This document shows positions 1 to 8,226 of a stretch of 44,612 nt of DNA, piece after piece (the first letter of the stretch is position 1; every line of letters starts with the position of its first letter). The stretch is from an uncultured Blastocatellia bacterium. GTDB lineage: Bacteria; Acidobacteriota; Blastocatellia; Chloracidobacteriales; Chloracidobacteriaceae. Location of the stretch: positions 1-44,612 of the forward strand of contig CALGZC010000041.1 in assembly GCA_937934745.1 (NCBI GenBank). The letters are read 5' to 3'. The position numbers and the translations under genes were made by a program. The notes under the pieces are model-generated. The model worked only from the letters and a program-made list of their open reading frames with translations, did not search any database and was not told the DNA's origin.

Positions 1-1
1 C

Positions 2-1429
2 CGAAAGCAGCAACTCAAAGCCCAGATTGACCGCCTGATTGACCAACTGACGAACGGACGGGCGCAGTTCGATTTTGAGATTTATTTTTCGGAAGTCTTT
101 CACCACAAGGGCGGCTTCGATGTGGTGATTGGCAATCCGCCATACCTTGAATCCAGACATCCAGATTTTAGCGATGACTTCAAGGAGTTGTACCAAGCAG
201 CCACAAAGAAAAGATGGGGCGAAGACGCTAAATTTGTTACACGTGGCTCTGATTTGTTGATTTATTTTTTTGAGAACGCAATTTTTAACTTGAATCAACA
301 GGGCTGTGTTGTGCTTATTACGCAAAATTCTTGGTTAGACACGGAATATGGTAAAAAGTTTCAGAACTTTTTGTTGAAAAAGACTCAGGTTCGACTTATT
401 GTTGACAGCGACTTTAGATATTTTTCCAGTGGTGACGGACCGAATATCAATGCGGTCATTACATTGTTCTTTGGAAAAACATCTCACCCTTCAAATAAAA
501 TCACCTTTGCGCGTTACCACGAGAATTTTGAACGAACTTCAAATCTCTCAAACCCAGAAGGCAGTCCTTCTGTTGACGTGAGCAAATATGCTTACACTGA
601 CTCATTGCTTCAAGACATGAAATGGGGTTTTCTGCTGGCGGCTTCTAAAGAAATCCTAGAAATTTTTGATTTACTTAGGCAGCGAGCAAGAAAACTCGAA
701 GACATCAAAGAGTATAGGCTTGTATTTGGTCAAGGACTAAATTTGAGTAAAGGTTATTTGGTCAACTCCCGAACCCTAGAGACCTTTCCGTTTGCAAAAA
801 AAGCGGCAATATCTTTACTTACATCTGAAGATGGCGCAACTTTTGTTGTTCAAAAGACTTCGCACTTTATTCTTGATAAAACGAAACTATCTAAAGATGA
901 AATTGAACAAATTAAGGCGCAAGGCATTATCCCTTTTGATTCAAATGCAACAAGCAAAAAAACGCCCAAGTTAATAATGCCCAGAGGAATATCAAAACAC
1001 TTTTGCGCTTATAACTCATTAGGTTGTTATTCGTCCAGCGGCGTTGATTTATACGATGTTACCAACACTGCTAGCGAGAAAATCCTGTTAAACTTATGGC
1101 TGTTTTTGAATTCATCTTTGTTTTGGCTGTTGCGTGAAATTAGCGGTAGAAAAAATTTGGGGGGTGGTATGTTGAAATCTGAAGCGGTTGATTTGGAAAA
1201 TATGCCTGTTTATATGGATTTTCAAAATACTGAAGAAATCAAGAAACTTTTAGAGAAATTAAGCAAGAGACAAGCCTTAAATACAATAAACGAGATTGAG
1301 ACTAATGAACATAAACGAATTGATGAAATAGTCTTTGATTATCTGCGTTTGAAAGAATCACAAAGACAAAATGTAATCTCAACTTTGAAGCAGAAAATTG
1401 CTGATAGAGAAAGAAAAGCGACTACATAA
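2..1429 (+). CDS. Eco57I-like adenine-specific DNA methyltransferase / type IIG R-M enzyme, 5'-truncated
   Basis: The frame is open from base 2, so the N-terminus lies outside the window. The catalytic NPPY motif of N6-adenine methyltransferases lies about 43 residues in, preceded by a GFDVVIG strand as in Eco57I-family enzymes. The remaining roughly 420 residues should hold the rest of the methylase fold and the target-recognition domain. Such enzymes methylate and often also cut DNA; the nuclease part, if present, would be upstream. The ending, rich in Lys/Arg/Gln (ESQRQNVISTLKQK), looks like a natural C-terminus. The first ~140 bases are GC-rich like the rest of the window, but from about 150 to 1420 the DNA is clearly AT-rich with Lys/Asn/Ile-biased codons, suggesting horizontal acquisition. 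The next open frame resembles the C-terminal tail of the same family. Family assignment is fairly sure; specificity and activity are unknown. Confidence 0.85.
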   Translation, partial: RKQQLKAQIDRLIDQLTNGRAQFDFEIYFSEVFHHKGGFDVVIGNPPYLESRHPDFSDDFKELYQAATKKRWGEDAKFVTRGSDLLIYFFENAIFNLNQQGCVVLITQNSWLDTEYGKKFQNFLLKKTQVRLIVDSDFRYFSSGDGPNINAVITLFFGKTSHPSNKITFARYHENFERTSNLSNPEGSPSVDVSKYAYTDSLLQDMKWGFLLAASKEILEIFDLLRQRARKLEDIKEYRLVFGQGLNLSKGYLVNSRTLETFPFAKKAAISLLTSEDGATFVVQKTSHFILDKTKLSKDEIEQIKAQGIIPFDSNATSKKTPKLIMPRGISKHFCAYNSLGCYSSSGVDLYDVTNTASEKILLNLWLFLNSSLFWLLREISGRKNLGGGMLKSEAVDLENMPVYMDFQNTEEIKKLLEKLSKRQALNTINEIETNEHKRIDEIVFDYLRLKESQRQNVISTLKQKIADRERKATT

Positions 1430-1431
1430 AC

Positions 1432-1575
1432 CTTTTAGAGCGCATTCTCGCCGCCAAGCGCGCCGACCCGCAGGCGGACACTTCGGAATTAGAACGGGAG
1501 ATAGACCGGCTAGTCTATCAGTTGTACGGACTGAGGGCGGAAGAGATCGCCATCGTCGAGGGACGGCGCGCCTGA
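1432..1575 (+). pseudogene. Orphan C-terminal tail of an Eco57I-like methylase
   Basis: Right after the stop of the AT-rich methylase, in a different frame, a GC-rich stretch of about 47 codons reads LLERILAAKRADPQADTSE and goes on to EIDRLVYQLYGLRAEEIAIVE before a stop. This is the usual end of many Eco57I-type R-M proteins (a short helical region followed by IDRLVYxLYGL). It has no start codon or ribosome binding site of its own. I read it as what remains of the original gene after its central and C-terminal part was replaced. It is probably not translated. Confidence 0.6.
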
Positions 1576-1626
1576 CGCAGGCGACGCGGCGACCGGTCTT
1601 CCAGGTCGCGCCTGCCGCGCGCGCCG

Positions 1627-3516
1627 TCACGTCAAAACCCGTCTGTCGCCGTAGCGCCGCGTCACGCCGCTCTGATCCAGCCACTCCAGGAGCGGAATGG
1701 CGTACTTGCGTGGCACATCGAACAGCGCCTTGAAATCGCCAACGCCTAGCTCCGCGCCGGACGGCTTTACCGCGCGCAAGCGGGCAATCAGCTCGGCGGC
1801 CGCTTCGGCATGGAAATAAAAATCGGCGACCCGCAGCAGACGCCGTTCGGCGAGCAATGCGGCGACGCCGGCCTGCGCCTGAGCCGGCGCAAGGTCGGCC
1901 GCGCGGGACAGCTCGGAAAGCGTCGGCGGCTTCCATCCGGCTGCGCGGCAGATGCGCTCGATGCGCTCCTTTTGCGCGGCTGCGGCTGCGGAAAGCTGCG
2001 TCCGATGCGTCGCCAGCCGCAATGCTCGCTCGTCGGCCACTACCGTCCCCTGCCGGACAAGCTCGGTCACAACGCGCTGAAAGACTTCCGGCGCTACGTC
2101 GCGGGCGGCCCGCTGCCGGATGTCCTCGCGCGGCAGCGCCGGCTGAAGCGGACGCTCGCGGTGAGCCGCCGCCAGCGCGGCGCAAATCTGCCGACCGAGC
2201 GCGTCGAGCGCCGCGCGCGCCGCCAGGCGCCGGGTCGCCGCCAGATAGACGCAATCGGCCGCTTGCCGGGCAAAGGCTTCCAGCTCGGCGTCGCCATCGC
2301 CGGTCAGTCCGGCCAGCTCGTCCAGCGTGAGTCCGCCCGCGCCGGCCCGTTGGACAAATGCCAGGCGTCGCCGGCCGGGATCGGCTGCCAGCTCGGCGAG
2401 GAAGTCCCCGGCAGCGCGCAACCGTCCCCGGCGGCGCGGCGGGTGGGCGTCGAGCACGCGGCCGCCGCCGATGGTCGTAGGCGGCGAATAGGACCGGATA
2501 ACGAAGCGGTCATCGGGCAATGCCAGCGCGGGCGCTTCAAGGCGCAACTGGGCGAAACAGGCGCCGCCCGGCGCAAGTTCGCGAACGCCGTCGAGCAAGG
2601 TCACGCCCGCCATGGTCTCGCTCGCGCCGTGATGCAGGCGCACGCGGGCGTTGGACGGCAGCGGACGAGGCGCGTCTGCCAGGAGTTCCAACCGGACATC
2701 GAGCAGGGTCGTCGGCTGAAAGCGATGCGCCGGCGCGACAACCTGGCCGCGCCAGAGGTCGGACGCCTTGAGCGTCGCCAAGTTGAGGGCTGCCCGTTCG
2801 CCGGCGCGCGCCGCGTGGCGCGCTTCGCCGTGAACTTCAATGCCGCGAATGCGCGCCGTCAGACCGCCCGGCTCAACGCTGACTTCATCGCCCGTCTGGA
2901 ACGTTCCGGCAATCAGCGTCCCCGTGACCACTGCGCCGAAGCCGCGCTTGGTAAAGACGCGGTCAATCGGCAGCCGCGGCGGGCGCGTCGCGTCGCGGCC
3001 GCCGACAAGGGCGGCTTCGGCTTCCAGCGCCTCCAGCAGGTCTTCGAGGCCGGCGCCGGTTTTGGCGCTGACCGCGACGACCGGCTTCGTGGCCAGAAAC
3101 GTGCCGGCGACCAGCCGCGCGACATCCTCCCGAACCAGCGTCAGCCACTCGTCCGTGACCAGATCGCGCTTGGTAATCGCAATGACGCCGCGCGCCAGGC
3201 CGAGCAGCCGACAGATGGCCACGTGCTCGACCGTTTGCGGCATCACGCCTTCGTCCGCTGCCACGACCAGCAAGACCAGGTCTAGCCCATGCGCCCCGGC
3301 GAGCATGTTTTTGATAAACCGCTCGTGGCCGGGAACATCCACGAAGGCGAAGCGGCGTCCGGGGCGCGTCAGGGCGGCAAAGCCGAGGTCAATCGTCATG
3401 CCGCGGCGCCGCTCTTCGGGCAGCCGGTCGGGATCGGTCCCGGTCAGCGCGCGGACCAGCGCCGTCTTCCCGTGGTCAATGTGGCCGGCCGTGCCGACGA
3501 TGATGCTTGGCGTCAT
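1627..3516 (-). CDS. selB: Selenocysteine-specific translation elongation factor SelB
   Basis: SelB delivers Sec-tRNA to the ribosome at UGA codons marked by a SECIS hairpin. At 629 residues it has the usual length. The N-terminal GTPase domain has GHIDHGKT (P-loop, residues ~10-17), a DVPGH switch II motif near residue 60 followed by [11 protein letters not shown], and TKRD as the G4 motif; SelB often has Thr where EF-Tu has Asn. EF-Tu-like beta-barrel domains follow ([10 protein letters not shown] near residue 192), then C-terminal winged-helix repeats ending in a segment with [20 protein letters not shown], the mRNA-binding type. The start ATG overlaps the stop of the upstream lipoprotein-like gene (ATGA), so the two are probably translationally coupled. 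selA, selD and the Sec tRNA were not seen here. Confidence 0.95.
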   Translation of the reverse strand: MTPSIIVGTAGHIDHGKTALVRALTGTDPDRLPEERRRGMTIDLGFAALTRPGRRFAFVDVPGHERFIKNMLAGAHGLDLVLLVVAADEGVMPQTVEHVAICRLLGLARGVIAITKRDLVTDEWLTLVREDVARLVAGTFLATKPVVAVSAKTGAGLEDLLEALEAEAALVGGRDATRPPRLPIDRVFTKRGFGAVVTGTLIAGTFQTGDEVSVEPGGLTARIRGIEVHGEARHAARAGERAALNLATLKASDLWRGQVVAPAHRFQPTTLLDVRLELLADAPRPLPSNARVRLHHGASETMAGVTLLDGVRELAPGGACFAQLRLEAPALALPDDRFVIRSYSPPTTIGGGRVLDAHPPRRRGRLRAAGDFLAELAADPGRRRLAFVQRAGAGGLTLDELAGLTGDGDAELEAFARQAADCVYLAATRRLAARAALDALGRQICAALAAAHRERPLQPALPREDIRQRAARDVAPEVFQRVVTELVRQGTVVADERALRLATHRTQLSAAAAAQKERIERICRAAGWKPPTLSELSRAADLAPAQAQAGVAALLAERRLLRVADFYFHAEAAAELIARLRAVKPSGAELGVGDFKALFDVPRKYAIPLLEWLDQSGVTRRYGDRRVLT

Positions 3517-4025
3517 CGGCGCGACCGGGTCGCCAGCCGGAGCGAGTTGGCTATCGCGTCCACATCGCGGTCGTAGCGCGCGCGGGACGCCGCCGGGTAC
3601 ACAAACTCAAAGCCGACCTGCCGGCGCGGGCTGACCAGCTTGCGGAGGTAGAAAATCCGCGCCCCGTCGGCTTCGTACCCCGACACGACCAGAAACCCGC
3701 GCCCGGCTCGGTGGTAGGTCACGCGCCGCTCGTCTGCCGCGCAGCGGTCCAGCTCGGCGCGCAGCGCTTCGGTCAGGGTTTCGCCCAGCGGGTTGAGGTT
3801 GCCCCAGACGCGCAGCTCGGCTCCGTCGGACGGGTTCCGAAAAACTTGCCCGTCGCCGTTGTCCGACTCGCCCTGCGGCAGGAAATCCGCCGGGTAGGCC
3901 ACGCGGTAGCCAAAGCGCGGATTGACATAGGTCTGAAAGCCCGGCTGGGCGGTCGCGTCGCGGAGCGTCAGCCCCAACAGCGCCAACCACAGCAGGACGT
4001 AAGCGAAGGAACGAGCGCGCCGCAT
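3513..4025 (-). CDS. Exported protein of unknown function upstream of selB
   Basis: The 170-residue protein begins with a clear signal peptide ([19 protein letters not shown], then an A-x-A type cleavage site near residue 26, ATAQ). The mature part starts with [16 protein letters not shown] and a motif [14 protein letters not shown], and is predicted to be a small mixed alpha/beta domain. Similar small periplasmic proteins occur across Gram-negatives, but I know of no function. It has no lipobox, so it is probably periplasmic. It overlaps selB by 4 bp (ATGA). That link may be only positional, because nothing in the sequence points to selenium. A tandem repeat lies directly upstream of its start, where a ribosome binding site would be expected; no good Shine-Dalgarno is visible. 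Confidence 0.75.
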   Translation of the reverse strand: MRRARSFAYVLLWLALLGLTLRDATAQPGFQTYVNPRFGYRVAYPADFLPQGESDNGDGQVFRNPSDGAELRVWGNLNPLGETLTEALRAELDRCAADERRVTYHRAGRGFLVVSGYEADGARIFYLRKLVSPRRQVGFEFVYPAASRARYDRDVDAIANSLRLATRSRR

Positions 4026-4030
4026 AGTTG

Positions 4031-4064
4031 CTAATGGTTACTCGCTAATGGTTACTCAATGGTT
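4031..4064. repeat. Short tandem repeat, 14-bp unit, about 2.4 copies
   Basis: Two adjacent copies of CTAATGGTTACTC plus one variable base (4031-4044, 4045-4058) are followed by a partial third copy (AATGGTT, 4058-4064). The repeat fills the gap between two minus-strand genes and forms most of the leader before the ATG at 4023-4025. Confidence 0.85.
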
Positions 4065-4065
4065 G

Positions 4066-5094
4066 TCAAAGCTTGCGTCGGTCGCGATGCCACGGCCACT
4101 TGAAGCGCATGGCGTTGGCGACGCTGCGCCCCGGATTGAGAAAGCTGCGCATTATCCCGCGCCAGAACTGATTGCGAACCCGCCCCTCGAATCGCTCGAT
4201 GAGATGCTTGTCCAGCGCGTCCTCGCCGACCAGCCAGAGCGTTCCGACCGTGGGCGTGATGACCAAATCCACGTAGGACATCGGGCTTTTGCCGTCCGGT
4301 CGCGGCGCGCGCCCCACGTTGCCCAGCGACGCCTCGCTAATCGGCCCTAGCTCGAACTGCGCGCTATACACTGCCGACCAGGCCATCGCCTTCATTCGGC
4401 TCTTCCAGTAGGTTTTTTTTCGCGGCTCGAATTCGAGGCGCTGCCCCTTGGGATCGTTGTGAATCTGAATATAGCCCGACGCCGCGCCCATAATCGGGTG
4501 CCCGATATAGTTGACCAAAAACGGGTCGCCGTCGCGCCAGCCGCGCAGGTTGCGGACGGACTGAAACCAGTCGCGGAAGAAGGGCCCTTTGATTTCCTTG
4601 CGCGTGCCGTCTTCCGTGGCAAAGCGGAGCGCATGCTGGATGGCATTGAAGAGCATCGCCTGCCGGGTGGCCTCGCCCCACTGAAAGCCTGTTGGCGGCA
4701 GCGCGTCTCCAGGAGGGGCATCCGGGTCGTCTTCCGGGTCGGAGTTGTCGGCTGACGGCCCGGAATTCGATGCGCCCGGCTGCTTGGGAAACGGGCGTTC
4801 CGCGCGCGGGGAAGCGTCTGGCTCGGTCGCCGGCGTGAGCGACAGCTTGCCTCCGGTCGGCGCCTCCCGCTGCGCCGGCCAGGCTGACGGCCCAGGGTTG
4901 TCAAGCGGCCAGTCAATCTGGATCGGCTTAATGTCAGGCGCGTCGTCCGTCTTCGGCGGGGCATCCTGCGCCCAGACCGGCGCGAGGAGCAGCGCCGCCA
5001 GCCAGATGACAGTCACACAATACCGCCCGTTTGCAAAGCAACTCGGCTCGCCTTGTAAGACGGGTGTTACATTGAGGCCAGTTTTTCTTTTCAC
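4066..5094 (-). CDS. Conserved exported protein of unknown function (DUF3943-like?)
   Basis: I chose the GTG at 5092-5094 because AAGGA precedes it at about 10 nt and the protein then starts with a basic KRK stretch; an ATG exists at 5136 but would overlap the leader of the divergent receptor gene. A hydrophobic segment (VTVIWLAALLLAPVWA) about 28 residues in should be a signal peptide. A Pro/Asp/Ser-rich linker of ~100 residues follows, then a conserved C-terminal half with VNYIGHPIMGAASGY, WSAVYSAQFELGPISEASLG and a basic end rich in Trp/Arg. Conserved acidobacterial proteins with this GHPxxGA pattern exist, and the pattern recalls DUF3943, which is probably envelope-associated. Function is unknown. 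Confidence 0.65.
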   Translation of the reverse strand: MKRKTGLNVTPVLQGEPSCFANGRYCVTVIWLAALLLAPVWAQDAPPKTDDAPDIKPIQIDWPLDNPGPSAWPAQREAPTGGKLSLTPATEPDASPRAERPFPKQPGASNSGPSADNSDPEDDPDAPPGDALPPTGFQWGEATRQAMLFNAIQHALRFATEDGTRKEIKGPFFRDWFQSVRNLRGWRDGDPFLVNYIGHPIMGAASGYIQIHNDPKGQRLEFEPRKKTYWKSRMKAMAWSAVYSAQFELGPISEASLGNVGRAPRPDGKSPMSYVDLVITPTVGTLWLVGEDALDKHLIERFEGRVRNQFWRGIMRSFLNPGRSVANAMRFKWPWHRDRRKL

Positions 5095-5149
5095 GTCAGC
5101 GCTTTCCTTAGGCTTTTGTTTTTGAGCCAGACTCATGAAAGGAACGCTT

Positions 5150-8116
5150 ATGCAGTTCTTCAGGCATTGGCGCGCGCGGCGCTATGCGCTGCGCGCCTGC
5201 TGTTTCTTCGGGATACTGCTCGGTTGCTTGACGATTGGCAGCGCCCAGTCTGAATCCGGCAGCGCCGGCATCGAGGGCACCGTCTCCGATCAGAGCGGCG
5301 CCGTTGTAGCCGGCGCAACCGTGACGATTAAGCATAGAGAGACCAACTATGTCCGAACTGTAACCACAGACGCCAAAGGACGCTACACGGCCGGCGTGTT
5401 GCCGGTGGGCGTGTACGAAATCGAGGCGACGATGGCGGGCGGTCAGCCCGGAAGGCGCTTGGTGAAACTCACTGTAGGCAACACCGAGTCGGTTGACCTG
5501 ACGCTCGATGCTGAGGGCGTGAATGAAATCATCGAGGTAACGGCCGATCAGGGCGTGGTGGATGTGCAGGAGTCGGCGACGGGCCTCAACATCAGCGAGC
5601 GGGCCATTCGCGACCTGCCGGTGCGTGGGCGCAACTTTGCCGAGTTTTTCCAGCTTCAGCCAGGCATCATGCAGGAGCAAGATCGCAGCGGGCTGGTCGT
5701 CGCCGGGCAGCGCTCCATCAACTCGAACGTCGCCGTGGACGGCGCGGACTTCAATGATCCGCTCCAGGGCAACCAGCGCGGCGGCAACGAAGCCGTCTTT
5801 TTCTTCCCGCAGTCGGCGGTGCGCGAGTTTCAGGTTGTGCGGGCGGGCGCAAGCGCCGAAATCGGGCGCACCAACGCCGGCTTCCTGAACGTCGTCACCA
5901 AAAGCGGCACGAACGAGTTTCACGGCGAGGCGTTTTACTTCAACCGCAACCGCTTCCTAACGTCGCCCGACGCCTTCGGGCGCGACCTCGACAACTTGCA
6001 GAATCAGTTCGGCGGTAGCATCGGCGGCCCGATCAAGCGCGACCGGGCGTTTTTCTTCGCGGCAATCGAGCAGAACTTTCTGCGCGTTCCGTTCGTGGTG
6101 AGCTTCACCGTCCCGACCGGCCAGACGCTGCCGCAAGCGCTGCGCGATCTCGAAGGCGAGAAGCGCGGGACGAACAACCCAACGGCCCTGTTCGCGCGGG
6201 GCGACTACATTCTCAACAGCCGCAACACGCTCAACACGCAGTACAACTACACGCGCCTGCGCGGCGATAACTTCGACTTCGAGAATGCGCGGCAGACCAG
6301 GGCCGAGTCGGTCAACTACTCGCGCCAAAACCGCAGCCACGGCTTCAAGACCAGCCTGGTGACCATCGTCACGGATCGCTTCATCAACGAGCTGCGCGGG
6401 CAAATCGCGGGCGACGACCGCGACGAAGTCCCGAATTCGACGAATTCGCAGATTGACATTGCCGGCGTCGGGACGGTCGGTGGCGACAACGGGCGGCCGC
6501 GCGCGTTCCGCACACGCCGGTTTCAGCTCTCCGACAACGTGAGCTTCACCGGCGGACGGCACCAACTGCGCTTCGGGTTTGACCTGAACATCAACCGCGT
6601 CCAGCAGCAGCGGGCGGCAGCCATTCAGGGGCGTTATGGGTTTACGAGCTTGGTCAACTACACCCGCGCGTTGGGCGGCGTCAATGCCATCGGCCGTTAC
6701 CGTGGCTTTCTGCCGGGTTCGCCGCAGGAGCCGGCGACCTTCCGGGGCGTGCAGCAGGAAATCGCGGCCTTCATTACCGATAAGATTCGCGTGCTGCCGA
6801 CGGTGACCGTCACCGTCGGGCTGCGGTGGGAAGGGCAGTTCAACCCGCAGCCGGTCGCGCCCAACCCGGATATTCCCGAAACGCAGCGCATCCCGAACGA
6901 TCTCGAACAGTGGCAGCCGCGCCTGGGCTTGGCGTGGAACATCAATGGGGACAAGAAAACGGTGGTCCGGGCCTCGGCCGGACTCTTCACCGCGCGGACG
7001 CCCGCGACGCTCTTCCAGCGCGTCACGACGGAAAACGGCCTGCTGAACCTCGCCATTGACACGAACAACATTCCGTCCGGCGCGCGGCGCAACGCCCTGC
7101 TGGCGGCAATTTTCCCTTTCTTCCCAAACGCCGTGCCGACGCTTCCAGCCGGCTTTGCCCCGATTGACTTTCCGCAGCGGGTCTATGGCTTTGCCCCTGA
7201 CTTCCAGAACCCGCGCTCGTTCCAGTCATCGCTGACCATCGAGCGCCAGTTTTTGAAGCACTGGTCGGTGACGGCGGGCTTCATTCGCAACTCGACCTGG
7301 GACTTGCAGCGCCGGGTCAACCGCAACCTCCCGCCGCCCGGCAGCCCCGGCCACATCGTGGTCGGCAACTCCGGCTATGTGTTTTTCAACACGGCGTTTC
7401 GTCCGATTCAGATTCTGAACGGCCGCAACTACGGGCCGATTCTGATCAACGAGTCGTCGGCACATTCGAGCTACAACGGCGGAACGCTCACCGTCACGCG
7501 CCGCTACGCCAATCGCTTCCAGCTCACGGCCAACTACACCTTCTCGCAGACGATGGACGACGACTCCAACGAGCGGAACTTCAACCAGGAGTTTTCGATC
7601 AACCCCTTCAACCTGAAGCTGGAGCGCGGGCCGTCCAAGCAGGACATCCGGCACAACTTCAACCTGAGCGGCCTGGCGGATCTGCCCTACGGCTTCATTG
7701 TGAGCGCGCTGATTGTGGCGCGGTCGGGCCTGCCCTACACGGCCATTATCGGCGATGATGTCAACAATGACGGCAATGACAACGACCGCGCCATCATCAA
7801 CGGCGTCGTCGTCGGGCGCAATTCGTTCCGTCAGCCGAAGTTCTTCAACCTCGACCTGCGGGTTGCCAAGGGCTTCCGCCTGGGCGAGCGGACGCGGCTT
7901 GACTTCCTGGCCGAGTTTTTCAACGTGACGCGCAACACGAACAAGAACTACGACGTGGACGCGATTGCCGTGGTGGGCGGGCCGCGCCCGTTGTCGAACG
8001 GGACGCTCTCGACGGCGGCGCTCAATCCGGCCGGCTTCCTGCCGTATGGTGCGCCTTCGACGGCGCGCTTTGGCGGGCCGCGGCAGGTGCAGCTCGGTGC
8101 ACGGGTGACGTTTTAG
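5150..8116 (+). CDS. TonB-dependent (Oar-like) outer-membrane receptor with N-terminal carboxypeptidase-regulatory-like domain
   Basis: The start at 5150 is preferred over 5135 because AAAGGA sits 7 nt upstream. A signal peptide (basic RHWRARR, hydrophobic core, GSAQ cleavage) is followed by a CarboxypepD_reg-like beta-sandwich (about residues 25-110, IEGTVSDQSGAVVAGATVTI). Next comes a plug domain (DLPVRGRNFAEFFQLQPGI) and a long beta-barrel ending in a terminal Phe (QLGARVTF), the outer-membrane insertion signal. Length, about 988 residues, fits the large Oar/SusC-like receptors that are numerous in Acidobacteriota. Substrate unknown; carbohydrate or peptide uptake is typical. No SusD partner lies nearby. 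It converges on clpC, with a terminator-like hairpin between the two genes. Confidence 0.9.
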   Translation: MQFFRHWRARRYALRACCFFGILLGCLTIGSAQSESGSAGIEGTVSDQSGAVVAGATVTIKHRETNYVRTVTTDAKGRYTAGVLPVGVYEIEATMAGGQPGRRLVKLTVGNTESVDLTLDAEGVNEIIEVTADQGVVDVQESATGLNISERAIRDLPVRGRNFAEFFQLQPGIMQEQDRSGLVVAGQRSINSNVAVDGADFNDPLQGNQRGGNEAVFFFPQSAVREFQVVRAGASAEIGRTNAGFLNVVTKSGTNEFHGEAFYFNRNRFLTSPDAFGRDLDNLQNQFGGSIGGPIKRDRAFFFAAIEQNFLRVPFVVSFTVPTGQTLPQALRDLEGEKRGTNNPTALFARGDYILNSRNTLNTQYNYTRLRGDNFDFENARQTRAESVNYSRQNRSHGFKTSLVTIVTDRFINELRGQIAGDDRDEVPNSTNSQIDIAGVGTVGGDNGRPRAFRTRRFQLSDNVSFTGGRHQLRFGFDLNINRVQQQRAAAIQGRYGFTSLVNYTRALGGVNAIGRYRGFLPGSPQEPATFRGVQQEIAAFITDKIRVLPTVTVTVGLRWEGQFNPQPVAPNPDIPETQRIPNDLEQWQPRLGLAWNINGDKKTVVRASAGLFTARTPATLFQRVTTENGLLNLAIDTNNIPSGARRNALLAAIFPFFPNAVPTLPAGFAPIDFPQRVYGFAPDFQNPRSFQSSLTIERQFLKHWSVTAGFIRNSTWDLQRRVNRNLPPPGSPGHIVVGNSGYVFFNTAFRPIQILNGRNYGPILINESSAHSSYNGGTLTVTRRYANRFQLTANYTFSQTMDDDSNERNFNQEFSINPFNLKLERGPSKQDIRHNFNLSGLADLPYGFIVSALIVARSGLPYTAIIGDDVNNDGNDNDRAIINGVVVGRNSFRQPKFFNLDLRVAKGFRLGERTRLDFLAEFFNVTRNTNKNYDVDAIAVVGGPRPLSNGTLSTAALNPAGFLPYGAPSTARFGGPRQVQLGARVTF

Positions 8117-8136
8117 AGGCACCGGGGAACTGGGGC

Positions 8137-8180
8137 AAGGCGGCGGCCGCTGCTGCTCCCCCGCCGGAGGCCGCCGCTTT
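8137..8180. terminator. Terminator-like hairpin between the receptor gene and clpC
   Basis: GCGGCGGCC (8140-8148) pairs perfectly with GGCCGCCGC (8169-8177), and flanking AAG/TTT extends the stem to 12 pairs. The loop is 20 nt. The T-run is short (TTT), so termination strength is uncertain. Its location between two convergent genes supports use from both strands. Confidence 0.55.
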
Positions 8181-8226
8181 CACAACGCCACGGCGGCCAT
8201 TGTGCCCCCGACGCTGAACACGTGCC

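Noticed and set aside
1-1575. Defence island at the left edge
   Set aside because: Only one R-M gene is visible; the neighbours to the right are housekeeping or unknown exported proteins, so no wider system can be claimed from this window.
1589-1609. Hairpin GCGACC/GGTCGC downstream of selB as a terminator
   Set aside because: Only 6 bp in very GC-rich DNA and no T-tract; likely chance.
1398-3285. Long open frames on the plus strand opposite selB, including a 491-codon one
   Set aside because: High-GC shadow frames: the products are Arg/Ala-rich with no recognisable motif, while the opposite strand codes for an intact SelB.
5108-5923. Minus-strand 271-codon frame opposite the receptor gene
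   Set aside because: Antisense shadow of the TonB-dependent receptor; no motif and composition like other shadows.
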